This document shows, in pieces, positions 12,145 through 23,883 of a stretch of 64,000 bases of DNA. Source of the stretch: Isoetes taiwanensis. Taxonomy: Eukaryota > Streptophyta > Lycopodiopsida > Isoetales > Isoetaceae. The stretch covers positions 2,594,557 to 2,658,556 of the forward strand of contig JAJEKV010000023.1 of assembly GCA_021234155.1 (NCBI GenBank), written 5' to 3'. Position 1 is the stretch's first letter. Each line of letters starts with the position of its first letter. Under the pieces are notes generated by a model. It saw only the letters and a program-made list of their open reading frames with translations, searched no databases and was not told the origin of the DNA. The position numbers were made by a program, and so were the translations under genes.

Positions 12145-12656
12145 ATGGACGAGACGCCAAAGTCTCCGGCAAAACAGCGCGCCTTCTCCTGCACGCCATA
12201 TCTGGATGTGGTTTACTTCTGCTACTGTAAGCATCTCGGCCGCAGCTCTAGTTCTTGTTTTGCATTAGTACGTGAATAAAAAAAATGGAAGCCTTTTATA
12301 TTTTTCCTAGTATTCGTCCTACTATCATGTAGACAGCATTTGATGAGAAGCTCATGGTCTACAGCGCCTGTGTATCAAATGACACAGTATTACCGCGAAG
12401 GCACATTTGACAATTGCAAAGCAAAATGGACAGATTTATTCGACTGTTTTTCTCTGAAAACAAAGCCCACTGCAGAAGCTCAGGTAGCTTGTGGATACTG
12501 CCCATTCCATTTCTTTCTAATTTTTGAGACGATACCTTGTTTATTCTTCAGGCTATTCTTAAAAAGCGCGAGGAAGAGAAGCCACATATATGGGAATTCA
12601 GGACTCCTGAAGAAGCATCACAACATTGGAATGCTCAATACAAAGAACAAGCTTAG
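12145..12656 (+). CDS. EMI1/DUF3128-type twin-CX9C protein, three exons
   Basis: Exons are 12145-12226, 12365-12483 and 12552-12656, with GT-AG borders (T|GTAAGC, TACAG|C, CAG|GTAGC, TTCAG|G) and matching phases, giving 101 residues. The protein has two CX9C pairs, C16/C26 and C45/C55, with SPVYQMTQYYREG between them. This matches the Emi1/C22orf39 family. Such twin-CX9C proteins are usually imported into the mitochondrial intermembrane space and oxidised by Mia40, and yeast Emi1 is linked to early meiotic induction; localisation here is inference. The C-terminus carries KPHIWEFRTPEEAS, also family-like. The start is the first ATG in frame after a leader-like AT-rich stretch. No disabling change is visible, so it is probably a functional host gene. 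Confidence 0.8.
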
Positions 12657-13616
12657 CATATACAATTAAGGTAAAATACATCAGCCATTTTTATTACGAA
12701 GGGACTGTAGAGATGTGCAGCAATTCTCCAAGTTGTTAGATCGTATAGGGATGTTGCAGGCTGGAAAAGTAAAATTTTCTGCATTTAGGTCATCCTTTTG
12801 CATCTTCTTAAAACATTGTAAAGCCAACACCTTGTCGATTTTGGGTATATCTTACAATTATTGGATTCCAGGATACTGCATTTCTAGTGGGTAAAATATC
12901 AGAATACTTTGGTTGCCCCTTTTAGGACTTTTGGGGTTTGCATGCTGATCTTACCAGAAAACACGCATATTTGTAAGTACCTCATTGATTCCCCTGCATA
13001 GGTGCAAAGAATATTGCCAACAAATATCTGGGACATTAATTATTTTATGGCATATCAAGATTTATAGTTTATAATAAACAACCTTTTTTTTTTTTGCCTT
13101 GAAGACAAGTCAAACTATTGTTGGATAGTTTACACATCAATGATACTGGGCTGACCATTTAGCATGCAAGTTTTTGTCATATTCTTCGACTTACTGCACG
13201 TTGAGATGAATCGTCTTGCTTCCTAATGCAGTCTTTGTAAGTTATGTAGATGCTGGCTTTGTTAAAGCTATCTTCACCAAAAAACAGAAAATACATAATT
13301 TTCTATTTATTTCAGCCAAGAATTTGATCCATTCCTTCACAATCATATTCATGGATTACATTTGAAAATTTTGATATGGAGCTCCTCCATGCAATTCATG
13401 CTGAGGAGTGGGGACAGCTTTCTTGTTTGGCCCCCCTACCAACTTGGCATCAAATCTGGGCCTCCAATTGGAGCATTCAACAGTGGGATATAATGTCACG
13501 TCAGTAGGGGGCCTAATGCTGGGCACAGAAGTTGCGACATTCATGCAAGAATGCAAGAATTCAATTTGGCGTCAGTTTTTAAAGTAAAGGTTAAGAAAAT
13601 GTCTGCACACTTCAAA
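12657..13616. other. Non-coding interval
   Basis: Contains the 3' flank of the EMI1-type gene, T-rich tracts and no reading frame I can support. A TTATTTCAG acceptor-like site at about 13316 has no plausible partner. Confidence 0.4.
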
Positions 13617-13754
13617 ACCGATTGGCCAGAAATTCGAAGGTGTTGGTTCATCTTCTTGGGAAAATGAACATGAAGGGGAAGCTTAACCGATTGGGCAGAA
13701 ATTTCAAGGTGTTGGTTCATCTTCTTGGTAAAATGAACATGAAGGGGAAGCTTA
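13617..13754 (+). repeat. Tandem duplication of a 69-bp unit
   Basis: Two copies starting ACCGATTGG at 13617 and 13686 share GGTGTTGGTTCATCTTCTTG and AATGAACATGAAGGGGAAGC with a few substitutions. No coding role is apparent. Confidence 0.8.
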
Positions 13755-14001
13755 ACGCCAGTACATATGTTGCTTACACGTTGCTTACATGAACGTATGT
13801 TGCTTACATGAAAGGGTATTACGGACCCTTAACAACTTGGCCCTCAGGTTTTAATGCTAAGATCAAGCCGTTGTAGTGGTGTTACCCACCAGTAACACAT
13901 TAGAAAGTGCATGCATAAACACATAGTTTGTTATTCCAAATGGCCATAAACAAAAAACTACCATAAAACCATTACAAAACCACCATAAAACTCTCCGGCG
14001 T

Positions 14002-14898
14002 TGTGATGTGAATTGTATTGTGCTTTTATCTTTGGATTATATTAAATAAATAATGAAGAGATGATATGGCATAATGATGACTTGGCAGTTGGTAATTCAA
14101 GAGAAGTTAGAATTTGGAAAACAGAATGTAAGAAAGGGGAAGGAGAGAAGAGCCAACGGAACAAGAAGAAAAAAAAAAGATAATCAAGGATTTGAAGAAA
14201 CTATTTAGAGGTAACACAATATTCTATGTCCTAAAGGAAAAAGAAGTAATCTGTTTGATACAAACTATGGAATAAAGAGGAAGGAATTAATCTAAAGAGA
14301 TAGTCTTATCTCAAATCCGAGGTTTCTATCTCAATTCTTTGCCAACAAGATGTTATTTACTGCTCGATAGTCTTATCTCAAATCCGGCTCTTCCATATAA
14401 TCCACCTACTTTAATACCTATGACAAACAAGAAAAACAAGAAAAAAAAAAAAAAAAAAAAAAACAAAGCCTTATATCTCTGTTTTCATAGCATTCAGTGT
14501 TCAGTCGCTGCTGTGTTCAGTCGCTGCTGTATTCGCCTTTTAGGGTTCGTTGAAATTGAAAAAGGAGGTAAGAGGTTTCTTTTGTTATTCCATTCTAATA
14601 TAAAGTTTAAAGGATATATGACTTTTTTAATAAAAAAGAAAAAGTAGTTTTGGTTTAGTGGTTAAGGGCTTTGTCTCTTGGCTTAATGGCGAGGGTTCAA
14701 GCCCGAGCAAAATTATGAGTTTTTAAGATTGTCTATGGTTCGTGGTATCTTACCTTTTTCAAAGTCTTTGATATATTTGTCTATGTCTTACCTTTTCCAA
14801 AGTCTTTGATATTTACTTATAGCTTATCTGGGCAATAATTATGTCAATCCTTCTGAGTTAGAGTGTCTTTGAGTTGCTTATAAATATATTTTACAGGA
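14002..14898 (+). repeat. Long gypsy LTR (copy C), left part
   Basis: The stretch from about 14100 to 14898 is repeated in the LTRs of the head-to-head gypsy copies (27500-28160 minus, 28540-28690 plus), including the words ATTTACTTATAGCTTAT and ACAGGAATGTTAGA. A likely start is TGTGATGTGAATTG at about 14002. It is cut at 14898 by a LINE, and the LTR resumes at 20962. Confidence 0.65.
14651..14704 (+). promoter_or_regulatory. Pol III A- and B-box pair (tRNA-like) inside LTR
   Basis: TGGTTTAGTGG at 14651-14661 matches the A box and GGTTCAAGCCC at 14694-14704 matches the B box, with the spacing of a small tRNA or tRNA-derived SINE. A second copy lies in opposite orientation at 27726-27779 in the related LTR. 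No full cloverleaf is evident. Confidence 0.5.
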
Positions 14899-15099
14899 AT
14901 GTTAGAATAGAATAGAATAGTTTTTTTATCGTCCACTGAGACCAATCGGCCTATGGGACCCAGAAGGAGCGCAGCAAACTTATTACTGTCCGGGTTAAAA
15001 AACCCCCGCCCCGAAGGGTTTTCGAGGGAAAAACCATGGCAGTAATAAGAATGCTGTCAAACTGTACAAGTATACATCATCATGAAATAAATGTGTATG

Positions 15100-18000
15100 T
15101 ACATGTCAAGTGCGTGCCCGAGGACATAGCTGATCTCGCATGTCCATGACCTCCTGAAGGTATGATCCTAGCATCCGTACGGATGCCGTGCTCAATGTCA
15201 CATGTAGCGGCCGGCCGGGCGACCAACTTTCGGCAAAGATAGCGTCCGGATTTGATCATATGCTGGGCAACTTTGAAGGGTATGAGATTCATCCTCAATG
15301 ACTCCCATTTGGCAGCATTGACAGAGCCTGTCCTGACGTGGCTCACCAATCCATCTGCCTGTCTCAATTCGAAGATGATGTGCCCCTGTGCGAATGGAGG
15401 CAATGAGTCTGCGTCTTTTCATGGGCAAGTGGGTGCGCAGGTAGCATTGTGGGCCTCGTTCCAATGTGGGATTTATGTGGCGCTGGTAGTGTGTTGTCTT
15501 GACCTGTTCAAGGGCGCTGGCATCCCAAAGCTTGCTGATGAAGCAAGCGTCAAGATATTGCCTCAAGCTATGGCGATCTGCCTCTGTTGCACATGTATGC
15601 ACCTCGTGCTCCTCGCACATTCCATCTAGCCATCCATTGAGCTCTCTTTTCCCTCCCTAAAGATGCCTTGAGGCGCTGTGGCCCCATTGCCATGATATAA
15701 GCTAGTTTTGGGAGACGAGCATCGTCCCATGTTGACCACCTTCCGAAATAGACAATGTGGCGATCAAGGGCCGCCCTCGAAGAGGCAAGAATCCTCGCTT
15801 CCGCAGTAGAATTTGATATGGGACCGTGGACTTCACCCCTAGTGCTCGTACCAAGAAGGCTTTCTCGCACCGCCCAAGTCATTCCAAGTAGCGAGGGATA
15901 CTCATCGGGCCCCATACTTCAACCCCGTATAAAAAGGACAGGCTCCACTAAGACTTTGAACAGTGTGGACCGATGGGTCCAATCATACAACTCCGCTCTA
16001 TGACTATTGTTTTGCATTGCATATAGTGCTTTCCAGCCCGCCAGTAACTTCGTGAGTCGTATGGATGTGTCCCGGTGCATAGTAGACGGAAACTCCACTC
16101 CCAAATATTTGTATGTGGATGCTACTTCCACATTCTCGCCCTCGAATCGGAAGGAGGGGATCCTCTACCGTCGTGAAGATGATATGAAAACCACCTTAGT
16201 CTTGGCCAAGTTGACGTGCATATCGATAAACTTGACAAAATGTGTCCGTGGCATCGAGATGTCGTTGCATGTCCGGTGGTGTGTAAGCTAGAGGTCCATA
16301 TCATCGCGATATATTAACCGCTTGATGATCCGGTAGAGAAGGTGAGCCCCGCCGCCCCATTATCGCCAAGCCGCTCTCCAATTGATCAATGTAAAGCCCA
16401 AACAATGTTGGGGAGAGAGGGCATCCCCGGCGAACCCCGATACTACTATCAAATGGATGGCTTGTCGGCAGCAACCGACCCGGCATCTTTCATAAAGCTC
16501 AGACATCGCATTCTCGCAAATCTATCGAACCCCCAAATTGCCGCAATCTTGCCCATAGTTTTTCCCGAGGCACGGTGTCAAATGCCTTTGCAAAATCCAC
16601 GGCAGCAACAATATAGATCCCGACGGCGGTTCCTGCCGCTTCAACCGAGCTTCGCAATGTGAAGATGTGGTCAATGGTTGAGTGTCGGGTCTCAATCCTC
16701 GCCTCGGGTGAGGGCCCAGTATCTCGCCCTCCTCGCCCACCCGGCTAACCGCCGCCGAGAATCCCAAAGAAATTTTGCAAACACCGAACTGACCATGATT
16801 GTTCGGTAATTGGCTGGGCAGTGCGGGTCACCTGCCTTATAGATGGGAACAACTCTGCTATTGGTCCACTGCATCGGGAAGCCTTCCTGTAATGCCTTGT
16901 TGAACAAGGCAGTCAGCACTGGTATTATGGACGGCCCTGCCCACTTAAGCAATTCTGCCTGCATGCCATCCAGGTCCGGGGCTTTCCCATTGGCAAGACG
17001 CTGTAAGCCTTGTTCCACGCCCTCAATCGTGGATTTCCAAAGATCGGGCCTTCTTGCGGGTAATGTCGCATGTGCACCCCGAGGGTCATATAGTCGTTGC
17101 AAGTATTGCCTCCATCGCCGGGAGTGATGTTCCCTATGGGTCAGATCGGCTTTCTAAGAACCCTTCGCCGGAAGGTCCCGGGTGACGCCTGTGAGATAAA
17201 ACATTTCCCTTTGATGTGCTGCAATGTACCTGGCTTTCTTAGCTTTAAGGAAGACGCGGTATTGTCTGACTGCATGTGGGCGTAAAGCAGGGTCTGTGAC
17301 TTGGCGGAGCAAGCGTTTGTGTTCCTTGCACTCTGCATCAAACCATTGATTACGTGGGAAGGTTGTGTTCCTGGAGGTCCGTCGCGGGCGGCTTATCCCA
17401 AAGCATCCCTCTGCCAGGGTCCTAAGCACATCGGGCCACCGGTAGGGTCATCTGTTGCTCTAGTGTAGGATATTGCAAAATTTCTGCCAGTCATCTATAA
17501 GCATCCGGGCATAAGCCCCGCATGTTCATAATCCAATCGCAAATGTGAGGCATGTGAGGAGCCAGTGGGCACGGGGGTTCGCACAACCTGCCAAGCCAAC
17601 TTCAAGTAAAGTGGTAAGTGGTCTGAGTCGATCTCTTCATCCCTATTAGTTGTTCCCACCTGGAAGTGCTTGACGACATGCATATCCTGCTCAGGCACCA
17701 GCACATAGTCCACCACACTAGATCCTCCCCCCTGGTTTTCCTGTCTACAAGTGCTCTTGCGGGTGGACGGCCACTGTGCCAGTCCATTGCAGATTACCAG
17801 GTCAAAGATACCACAGAGCAAAAGCAATTGTCTACCATAGCGTGTGACCTGATTGTCATCTGATGTCCGTGGCCAAGCTGCTTCTGCAGGACGCAGCTGC
17901 AATATATCATCAGTCAAGGGATCAAATCTCATGGGTTGTTCTACCCCGGTGCGCGCATTGAAGTCTCCAAGGAGTATGACATTTGCCTAACCGCTTATCT

Positions 18001-18421
18001 TTGGCCAGATGTCATCATATAGATCGACATAGGGGTCCAGCCTATCCACATCCGAGTGGATGTGATAGAAGTTGCTTTCTGCATGTGGAAAGTAGCAGGC
18101 TGCCACAAAGAGGGGTCTGCTACTGCAGTTTTGCACACGCACCCACAAGTACCGGTTGTGCTTGTCTGTCTTGAACAAGGAAACTGACTGTGCCAAGGCC
18201 GTTCGATAGTAGCAGGCAACTCCCCCATGCCCCCGCTTTCCTGTGCAATCATTGAAGATTGAGTAGCGCTGGTATCCTGGCAAGTCGGGTATCCTGTGGT
18301 CCCCGCATGCTCCCATGTTTCCATAAGGAAGATCAGATCCATATCCGCAGCAATGAGTTGAGACTATCTCCCTTCCGCCATGGGAAGCCCCGACAATTTC
18401 GTGAGACCATCGCGGAGGCAC
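15100..18421 (-). pseudogene. LINE ORF2 (endonuclease and reverse transcriptase), broken
   Basis: Minus-strand frames give an apurinic-type endonuclease (DLIFLMETWEH, LLGDFNART, SVVDYVLV, SDHLPLYL) at 17495-18421, then reverse transcriptase (GKAPDLDGM, KAGDPHCPANYRTI, GCPLSPTLFGLYIDQL) at 16300-17102. The catalytic tetrad reads YRDD instead of YADD at about 16302-16313, followed by a stop. The C-terminal cysteine cluster CQCC...H...C is at 15250-15320. The product would nick target DNA and prime reverse transcription. At least five frame changes disable it. Confidence 0.8.
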
Positions 18422-18619
18422 AATTCCTATTTGTCGGCCAGGGCGCAGTTTGGGGATTCAAAGCGGCAAAGCAGAAGGGGATGGCGCGAGAAGTAGAGGC
18501 GCTCGAGATGTGCGAACAAATGAAGGTGAAGCAACTTGAGCGTCGCGGGGCCAGAAGCGCGAAGAAGTGGCATGGTCGAGCCGCCGGAGGGTTAGCGTGA
18601 TTCGCAGCAAAGATTTGGT

Positions 18620-19990
18620 GGCTTGAAAATTTGCATCTTACCCCGATCAGTCCCGCGGCTCCTCCACATGCGAATGCTTTTAACTTTGGCCAACTTCGTT
18701 ACTGCGGTCTTCTTGTTGGGCTGGGGTCGTCTCGGTCAACATACAAGGCGGTTCCCTTCACCCTACCACGGGCGTAGGATAGCCGCTTTCACTTGGCGCA
18801 TCTCGTCTTGTGAACGGACTACCCGTGGGGCGGTCTGGGGTCTTTGGCCCATGGCGTCTCGCCCTAATAATATGTACTTGGCGGGGAATGTCATTCGAGC
18901 AAGAATCAACATTTGCAGCCGGGTTAATGAGGTCCTCCCCGCCTCTTACGTAGAGGGCCACGTACCACCACATTGTGGCTTCTCCGCCTCAGCTCCTGGA
19001 ACTCTCTGATTTTTGGGTCAATCCTGCCCGGCACAACAGGAGTTGTTTGTTGTCGGCGGAGCATAGGCTGTGGCCTACGTTGGGGTGGGGGTGGCATAGC
19101 GTGGCTTGGGGGTGCAGTAGCAGACGGTCCTGGCTGACACCTTGCAGACTCTTGGGCGGGGGACTCTAGTGGCGGTATAGCGGTCTCTCCTTCCTGGGCC
19201 GGGAGCTTAGCTCCTGCTGAAATTGTTGCTGCCTTTTCAATTCACGCATGCACCGCTGCAATTGCTCATGAGCCTCTGCATTGAGGCCCTTGCCTTGTTC
19301 AGTGATGGCTGCCCTCAGCTCCTGCACCTTCCGATCTCGAGCTGCGGAGCTATGCTCCAGATTCTGCAAGCGAGAGTCCAGCATAGGGTTCATTGCAGAG
19401 GCCACTTCTTGTGTCTCAACCCTAGTTTGAAGGGCTCTCAATTGTGACTGGCTCTCTTCAAAAGCGACCTGAACTTTTAAGCATCACAATGCTTGCCTCC
19501 TCGACCTCCTCGATTGAAGGCGGAGATGGTTGCCATTGTCTCTTGCTCAACATGTTGCTTTTCCTGTGTCATGGTTTCAATGGTGGTGGACATGGAATCC
19601 ATGCGGGCCTGCATGTCGACAAGACTCTTCTTGTCCTTCGCCTTCCGAGAGTGCACTAGGCGAAGGCCATCTTCTAGGTGTTTGTATCGCGGGTCTCCAT
19701 GCCGTAAACACGCCGCTTTTCAATGGCCACCGCTTCTTGAGCAATTTGGGTGCGGAGGCCTGCATTTCCTCTGCCAAGCAAGCAATTCGAGCTTTGTTGC
19801 CCTCTGCCATTGCTTGAACCTGTTTCCAGTGCTCCTCAACTGCCTGGTTTGGTGGTGGTGAAGCCCTGATAACGACTTGCCGCTAGGCTAGAGTATCTGT
19901 CATAGGCTGTCGAGCTATATTTGTTGCCGAGACTTTGCCCGCTTCTCTTTTCAATGTGCACCTATCAATTTTGCCGGGTGTCATCCGGTG
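18620..19990 (-). pseudogene. LINE ORF1 remnant with coiled coil
   Basis: Minus-strand frames at 19166-19441 and 19577-19810 are rich in Glu, Gln, Lys, Ala and Leu with heptad-like spacing (for example RKVQELRAAITEQGKGLN), as in LINE ORF1 coiled coils that trimerise the RNA-binding protein. Near 18758-18973 a less clear stretch may be the RNA-binding part. The reading frame shifts repeatedly. The position directly upstream of ORF2 supports the assignment. Confidence 0.55.
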
Positions 19991-20159
19991 CAGCGATTGG
20001 GGATGGCATCTATGTACTCTCCCAATAGAAGTTTTGCTGCCATATCTGCGCTAGGTAGAGGGGATCACATATATGCACCATCCACATACATATCGTGGGG
20101 TTGGATGAAGGGACGCCAGGCTCGTCCGACTTTCTATCACTTTGGAGTTGCCATGAATA

Positions 20160-20605
20160 GGGTGTCACCCTCTACGGGCGCTTGTCCGAAAGCCTCCAAG
20201 CACTTTGATCACGCACAACCTCTCGTCCCTTTACTGACGCCTTGTCAAAGCTTCCACGTCGGCAGCGGTAGCGGGCTTCCAAGTGCAAGAAGCAAGTCGC
20301 GGGCTCTTTCACCTTTACGGACACACAATGCGAAAGTGTTAAAGTGCATAAATCAAGCCAGCGACCTCAAGTTCAACCTCTGCCACCTTACGGACACTTG
20401 TGCGAAATGAAACCTCTGTCCCTTCTGACAGACGCCTTCGTCCGAAAGCTTCCACGCGGTCGGGAAGCGCAGGGCTTCCAAGTGCAAGAAGCAAGTGCGG
20501 GCTCTTTCACCTTACGGACAATTTTGTCCAAAGTGTTCAAGTGCATAAATCAAGTGCACCTCAAGTTCAACCTCTGCCACCTTCTGGACACTTGTGCGAA
20601 ATGAA
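20160..20605 (-). repeat. LINE 5'-UTR tandem monomers of about 194 bp
   Basis: The stretch containing CACTTGTGCGAAATGAAA occurs at about 20395 and again 194 bases later at about 20589. The words CTTCCAAGTGCAAGAAGCAAGT and CTCAAGTTCAACCTCTGCCACC recur with the same offset, and a third, diverged partial copy precedes them at 20160-20240. Position at the 5' end of the LINE resembles promoter monomers in other LINEs. Confidence 0.65.
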
Positions 20606-20961
20606 AATAAGCAATGGCTTTCCCTCTTCTGGGCGGCCGCCCGCAAGGCTTTAGCATGTAAATGTTTTAATCCAAGGTGATTGGATGGTATCACACCCTT
20701 TGAATCCTGCCTTAAAATCGGGTTGCAAAAACTGGATGTTTTCTCCTCTCAGATCTTAAGCAAATTGGATAAACCATATGTCTTTAGAATCATCACAGAA
20801 CAAGCATTCTAATGATATGCATTGCTCCCAAAACAGAGCTGCAGATCAATAGATATGAAGAAAAGTATATAGTGCTGAAAAATAGAACAATGGAAACCCT
20901 AAATCCAGCACTGAAAATCTGTTGTTTTCACTCTGAAATCCTGTTCAAACATCAGCAACAT

Positions 20962-21105
20962 AAAATATCTTTGAAGGGCAATATATAGAACAAGTAAAAA
21001 TGTTCAAACTTGACAGTTAAATGGAATTGAACTTCCATTATGTTGCTAGCCTAATTGCACCTTGGTCTGCCCACAGGTCTCTGGAGAGACTAAGCAGAAA
21101 CCGAG
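20962..21105 (+). repeat. Long gypsy LTR (copy C), right part
   Basis: AGGGCAATATATAGAACAAG through GAAACCGAGGCCACGA matches the LTR at 28690-28825 in the same orientation. It then joins abruptly, at about 21106, to gag sequence in the opposite orientation, so a rearrangement breakpoint lies here. Confidence 0.7.
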
Positions 21106-23042
21106 GCCACGACATAAAGCAGATGACTTCTTTTGTGCTTGAGAACTTTCTTTCCCTTGGCTCATAGGCATAGATGATGCGGTATCATCTTCTTTATTCC
21201 TTTTCCTCCTCCTAGAGTGCGAGCTTAGGGGCATCGAAGACTCTCGTTGGTGGCTTCTCCCACTATTTGTTCTCAATACTTGTGGACCTCCCACATCTCC
21301 CTGTTTTTTTAATCAGGATTAAGAAAATTCCCCCTTAAATAGTTTGCAAATTTATGATCTCTAACCTGTCTTTGTCCTTGTCACAGATTTTCAATTTGCA
21401 TTTGCAGATTTTGCATTTGCTCTGTGCTAACTCGATTCAGATCAGTAAGTTGGTTCTCTATGCTTGTTTGAAAACTTAAGAAAGCTTGCAACATAGAGGA
21501 TTCTAAAGTTTTTCTTATTGCGTCAAAACTACTCCCCTCTCGATTGGCATTACTACAGCACGATGAGGACTAGATATATGTTCCCTTGGAGGTAGTTCCA
21601 TCTGGAGAATACATAAAAATTTCGTACTCAATGAACTCTCTAGATCTATCGAAATAACATCAAACTATCTGAACTTTCAAAACAGATTCCTATCATGTTG
21701 TAGAGGCCATGACATAGTCACCACATTCCTTACCTATTACCCATGCCCTCATTCATTCAATTTATTGTTTTGCATCCATTAAGCGGCTATATCATGAACT
21801 AGGTAAATTAACTAATGTCACACGAAAATTTTAACATTAACAGTTAGCAAACCACCAGTTGCCCATTCCAGTCCTACACTTGTAAGACATGCCTCTACAC
21901 CTTGAGTTTCCTCAAGTTAGAAGGGGAAGCAACATGTTTCTTTACATAGCCATATGCTACCCACTGGTGGATTGACCCCCCACAACCATAGCTTCGCTAC
22001 TTCGAGTTTCACGGGTTCCGCAGGTGCCACATATGTGTCCAGCATGTCCTGCGTGTCCAGCGTTTCACTCTGCTATAATTGTGTCAGATCTACATAGGCA
22101 TATCCTATGTGTTTACAATGCTTACCGTTAATAGCAGGCATCCTATGGTATTTAAATGTGGGCTACAATTTGTCCTTTACATCCCAATATTGCAAGTCCA
22201 TGTACATAAAACATTAACCCCAAGTTAATTACAAAGGAAAAATTAGAGATTATGTCATGGTTCTCCATCATGGTTGGGAATCAATTGTTATGAGCGTAAC
22301 AATGGTATAAGGATAGTTTTAGTAGTGAATATTGTGGCGTGTACATACCCTAACATAAGGTAGTTTATTGCCTTGCTTAACCATTATTCATTAAGCAAAC
22401 TGACATTGTCTATTCCATCACTTCTAAACTATTGTAAACAATAGGAAAATAGTGGATTGTTATATTTTATGTGACAAGAGGATTCTAGGTTGAGAGTTCC
22501 AATTTTCAGTTGCATCGTGAGTTTCTCGAGGAGTTGACAAAGTACTAGATATTAAAAGAAAATAGATAAAGACCCTAAACGCAAGTAGTAATGACACGAG
22601 CTCTACCTATACTAGGTGAAACATTATTCTTTAACATATTACTATTCTTTGCTATACGGTGTTTTGTCTCACGATTCATGATACAATCATAACCCCACTA
22701 TAACCTCATTTGTGGAGTTAGGATTCTTAGGAATAACCATTATGCTTTATGAATTGCACCTACCTATACTAGACTATAGGATACTCCAACACCATGTTCA
22801 ACATGTTACTATTGTGTATCTCTATCTCAAGTTCTATAATAGAAAGTGCTCCATTTAGGAATGAAAAAATAGCCTTTATACCTTAGAAATAGTGTATTGG
22901 CATTGAAAGTCATTTTGTGATGGCTTATACCATAAAATCATTGTAGATAAAAAGTGCTTTGAGTTGAAATGTCACAAATTTTTTTATTTTATTTTATAAA
23001 CAATAACTAGGTTCAATCTGTGATTGGCTCTGATACCAATTT
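21106..23042 (-). mobile_element. Gypsy copy A, leader and gag start (minus strand)
   Basis: The minus strand of this stretch is nearly the same as the plus strand of 29068-31040. It includes the primer-binding site at 23027-23038 (complement of TGGTATCAGAGC), a long untranslated leader, and the first part of gag at 21046-21294 with S-H-S-R-R-R-K-R-N-K. No polymerase follows, because the element is cut at 21106 by the inverted LTR fragment. Confidence 0.75.
23027..23038 (-). promoter_or_regulatory. Primer-binding site, initiator Met tRNA type
   Basis: The minus strand reads TGGTATCAGAGC, the standard plant retrotransposon primer-binding site complementary to initiator Met tRNA. It lies four bases from the LTR edge at 23043. 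Confidence 0.85.
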
Positions 23043-23073
23043 TGTGACGGTCCTTCGCCCGACACCGATTAAT
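23043..23073 (-). repeat. Gypsy copy A LTR, end next to PBS
   Basis: TGTGACGGTCC... to CCGATTAAT matches in reverse the end of the LTR at 29037-29067. It is cut at 23073 by the LINE; the rest of this LTR resumes at 27181. Confidence 0.75.
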
Positions 23074-23162
23074 TGTGTGGCAGACATATCAATTTCAAAA
23101 AAATCTAGTGAAGGTGCGTCTGGCTGCCCTTTAGGGTTTCGGGAGGCATCGGAATCCCCCTG

Positions 23163-23873
23163 ATGGGGAAAGCGAGCAAGAAGGTCGCAGGGTCTCCCAC
23201 AAAGGGGGACCTTATTGAATACGAAGGAGAAGTGCTGGTAGTCTTAGATGATCTGAAAAGGGAGATGACAGAATTGAAGAAATTGCTAGAGACTGTGGTG
23301 GAGAAAACCATGATCTCAAGAGGGAAAATGCTGAACTTAGAGCTGCTTTGACTCCTCAGATGAATTCCACAGCATTACAGGAAAGAATTGACACACTAGA
23401 GGGTAATTTGGCATAGTTGGTTGCAAATGCAACCAAAGAACAGATTTCTCTACATCATGACAGGGTGGAGGCAGAGAATTCAGAGCAGAAAGCAAGGGCT
23501 TGTAATCTCAAAATTTCAGGATTACCAGAAGAGGAAGATGAAAATGTAAATCTGGCGGTTGAGCAATTCTTTCGAGAAACCATGCGGTTACATGAACCAC
23601 AAATGGTACACTGTAGAAGGCTTGGCAAACCTGGCAACTATGCAACCCATCCTTGTAAAATTTAGAGATACAGATGCACGTGACCGGGTGATGCACAATC
23701 GTTCTGTGCTTAAAGGCTGTAAGCTTTGGTTAGATCCAGATCTTACACCAGCCCAGATAGAGGCCAGAAAAAAGGAATGGATTACGGTAAGAGAGGGAAG
23801 AGACAAGGGGTATGTCGCGTATCTGGATAGACTAGGCAAAGCAGTCATCACAGATAAGAAGCACAGAGCATGA
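23163..23873 (+). pseudogene. LINE ORF1p-like RNA-binding protein, frameshifted
   Basis: The frame from ATG 23163 gives a lysine-rich start and a heptad-rich segment (DDLKREMTELKKLLETVVEK). It is followed after a frame change by ARACNLKISGLPEEEDENV, CRRLGKPGNYATHP and ILVKFRDTDARDRVM. This is the order coiled coil then RRM-like domain seen in L1-type ORF1 proteins, which bind element RNA. Frame changes at about 23350-23417 and near 23640 break it. Confidence 0.65.
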
Positions 23874-23883
23874 AGTAAGGACC

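Larger units (their letters stand above)
14899..20961 (-). mobile_element. Near-full-length LINE, family 1 copy 2, inside LTR
   Basis: The element lies on the minus strand between two halves of one gypsy LTR: the left half ends GGAATGTTAGA and the right half starts AGGGCAATATATAG, contiguous in the related LTR at 28680. Its 3' end has a (TATTC)n tail at about 14900-14920, the shared ATTGGTCTC...GGACG sequence and the stem-loop. ORF2 lies at 15100-18421 and ORF1 at 18620-19990, with a repeated 5' UTR at 20160-20605. The 5' limit between 20640 and 20961 is uncertain. Many frameshifts and stops make it non-autonomous. Confidence 0.75.

Noticed and set aside
23163-23351. Separate small host gene
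   Set aside because: It is the start of LINE ORF1, continuing in shifted frames into the RRM-like part and followed directly by ORF2.
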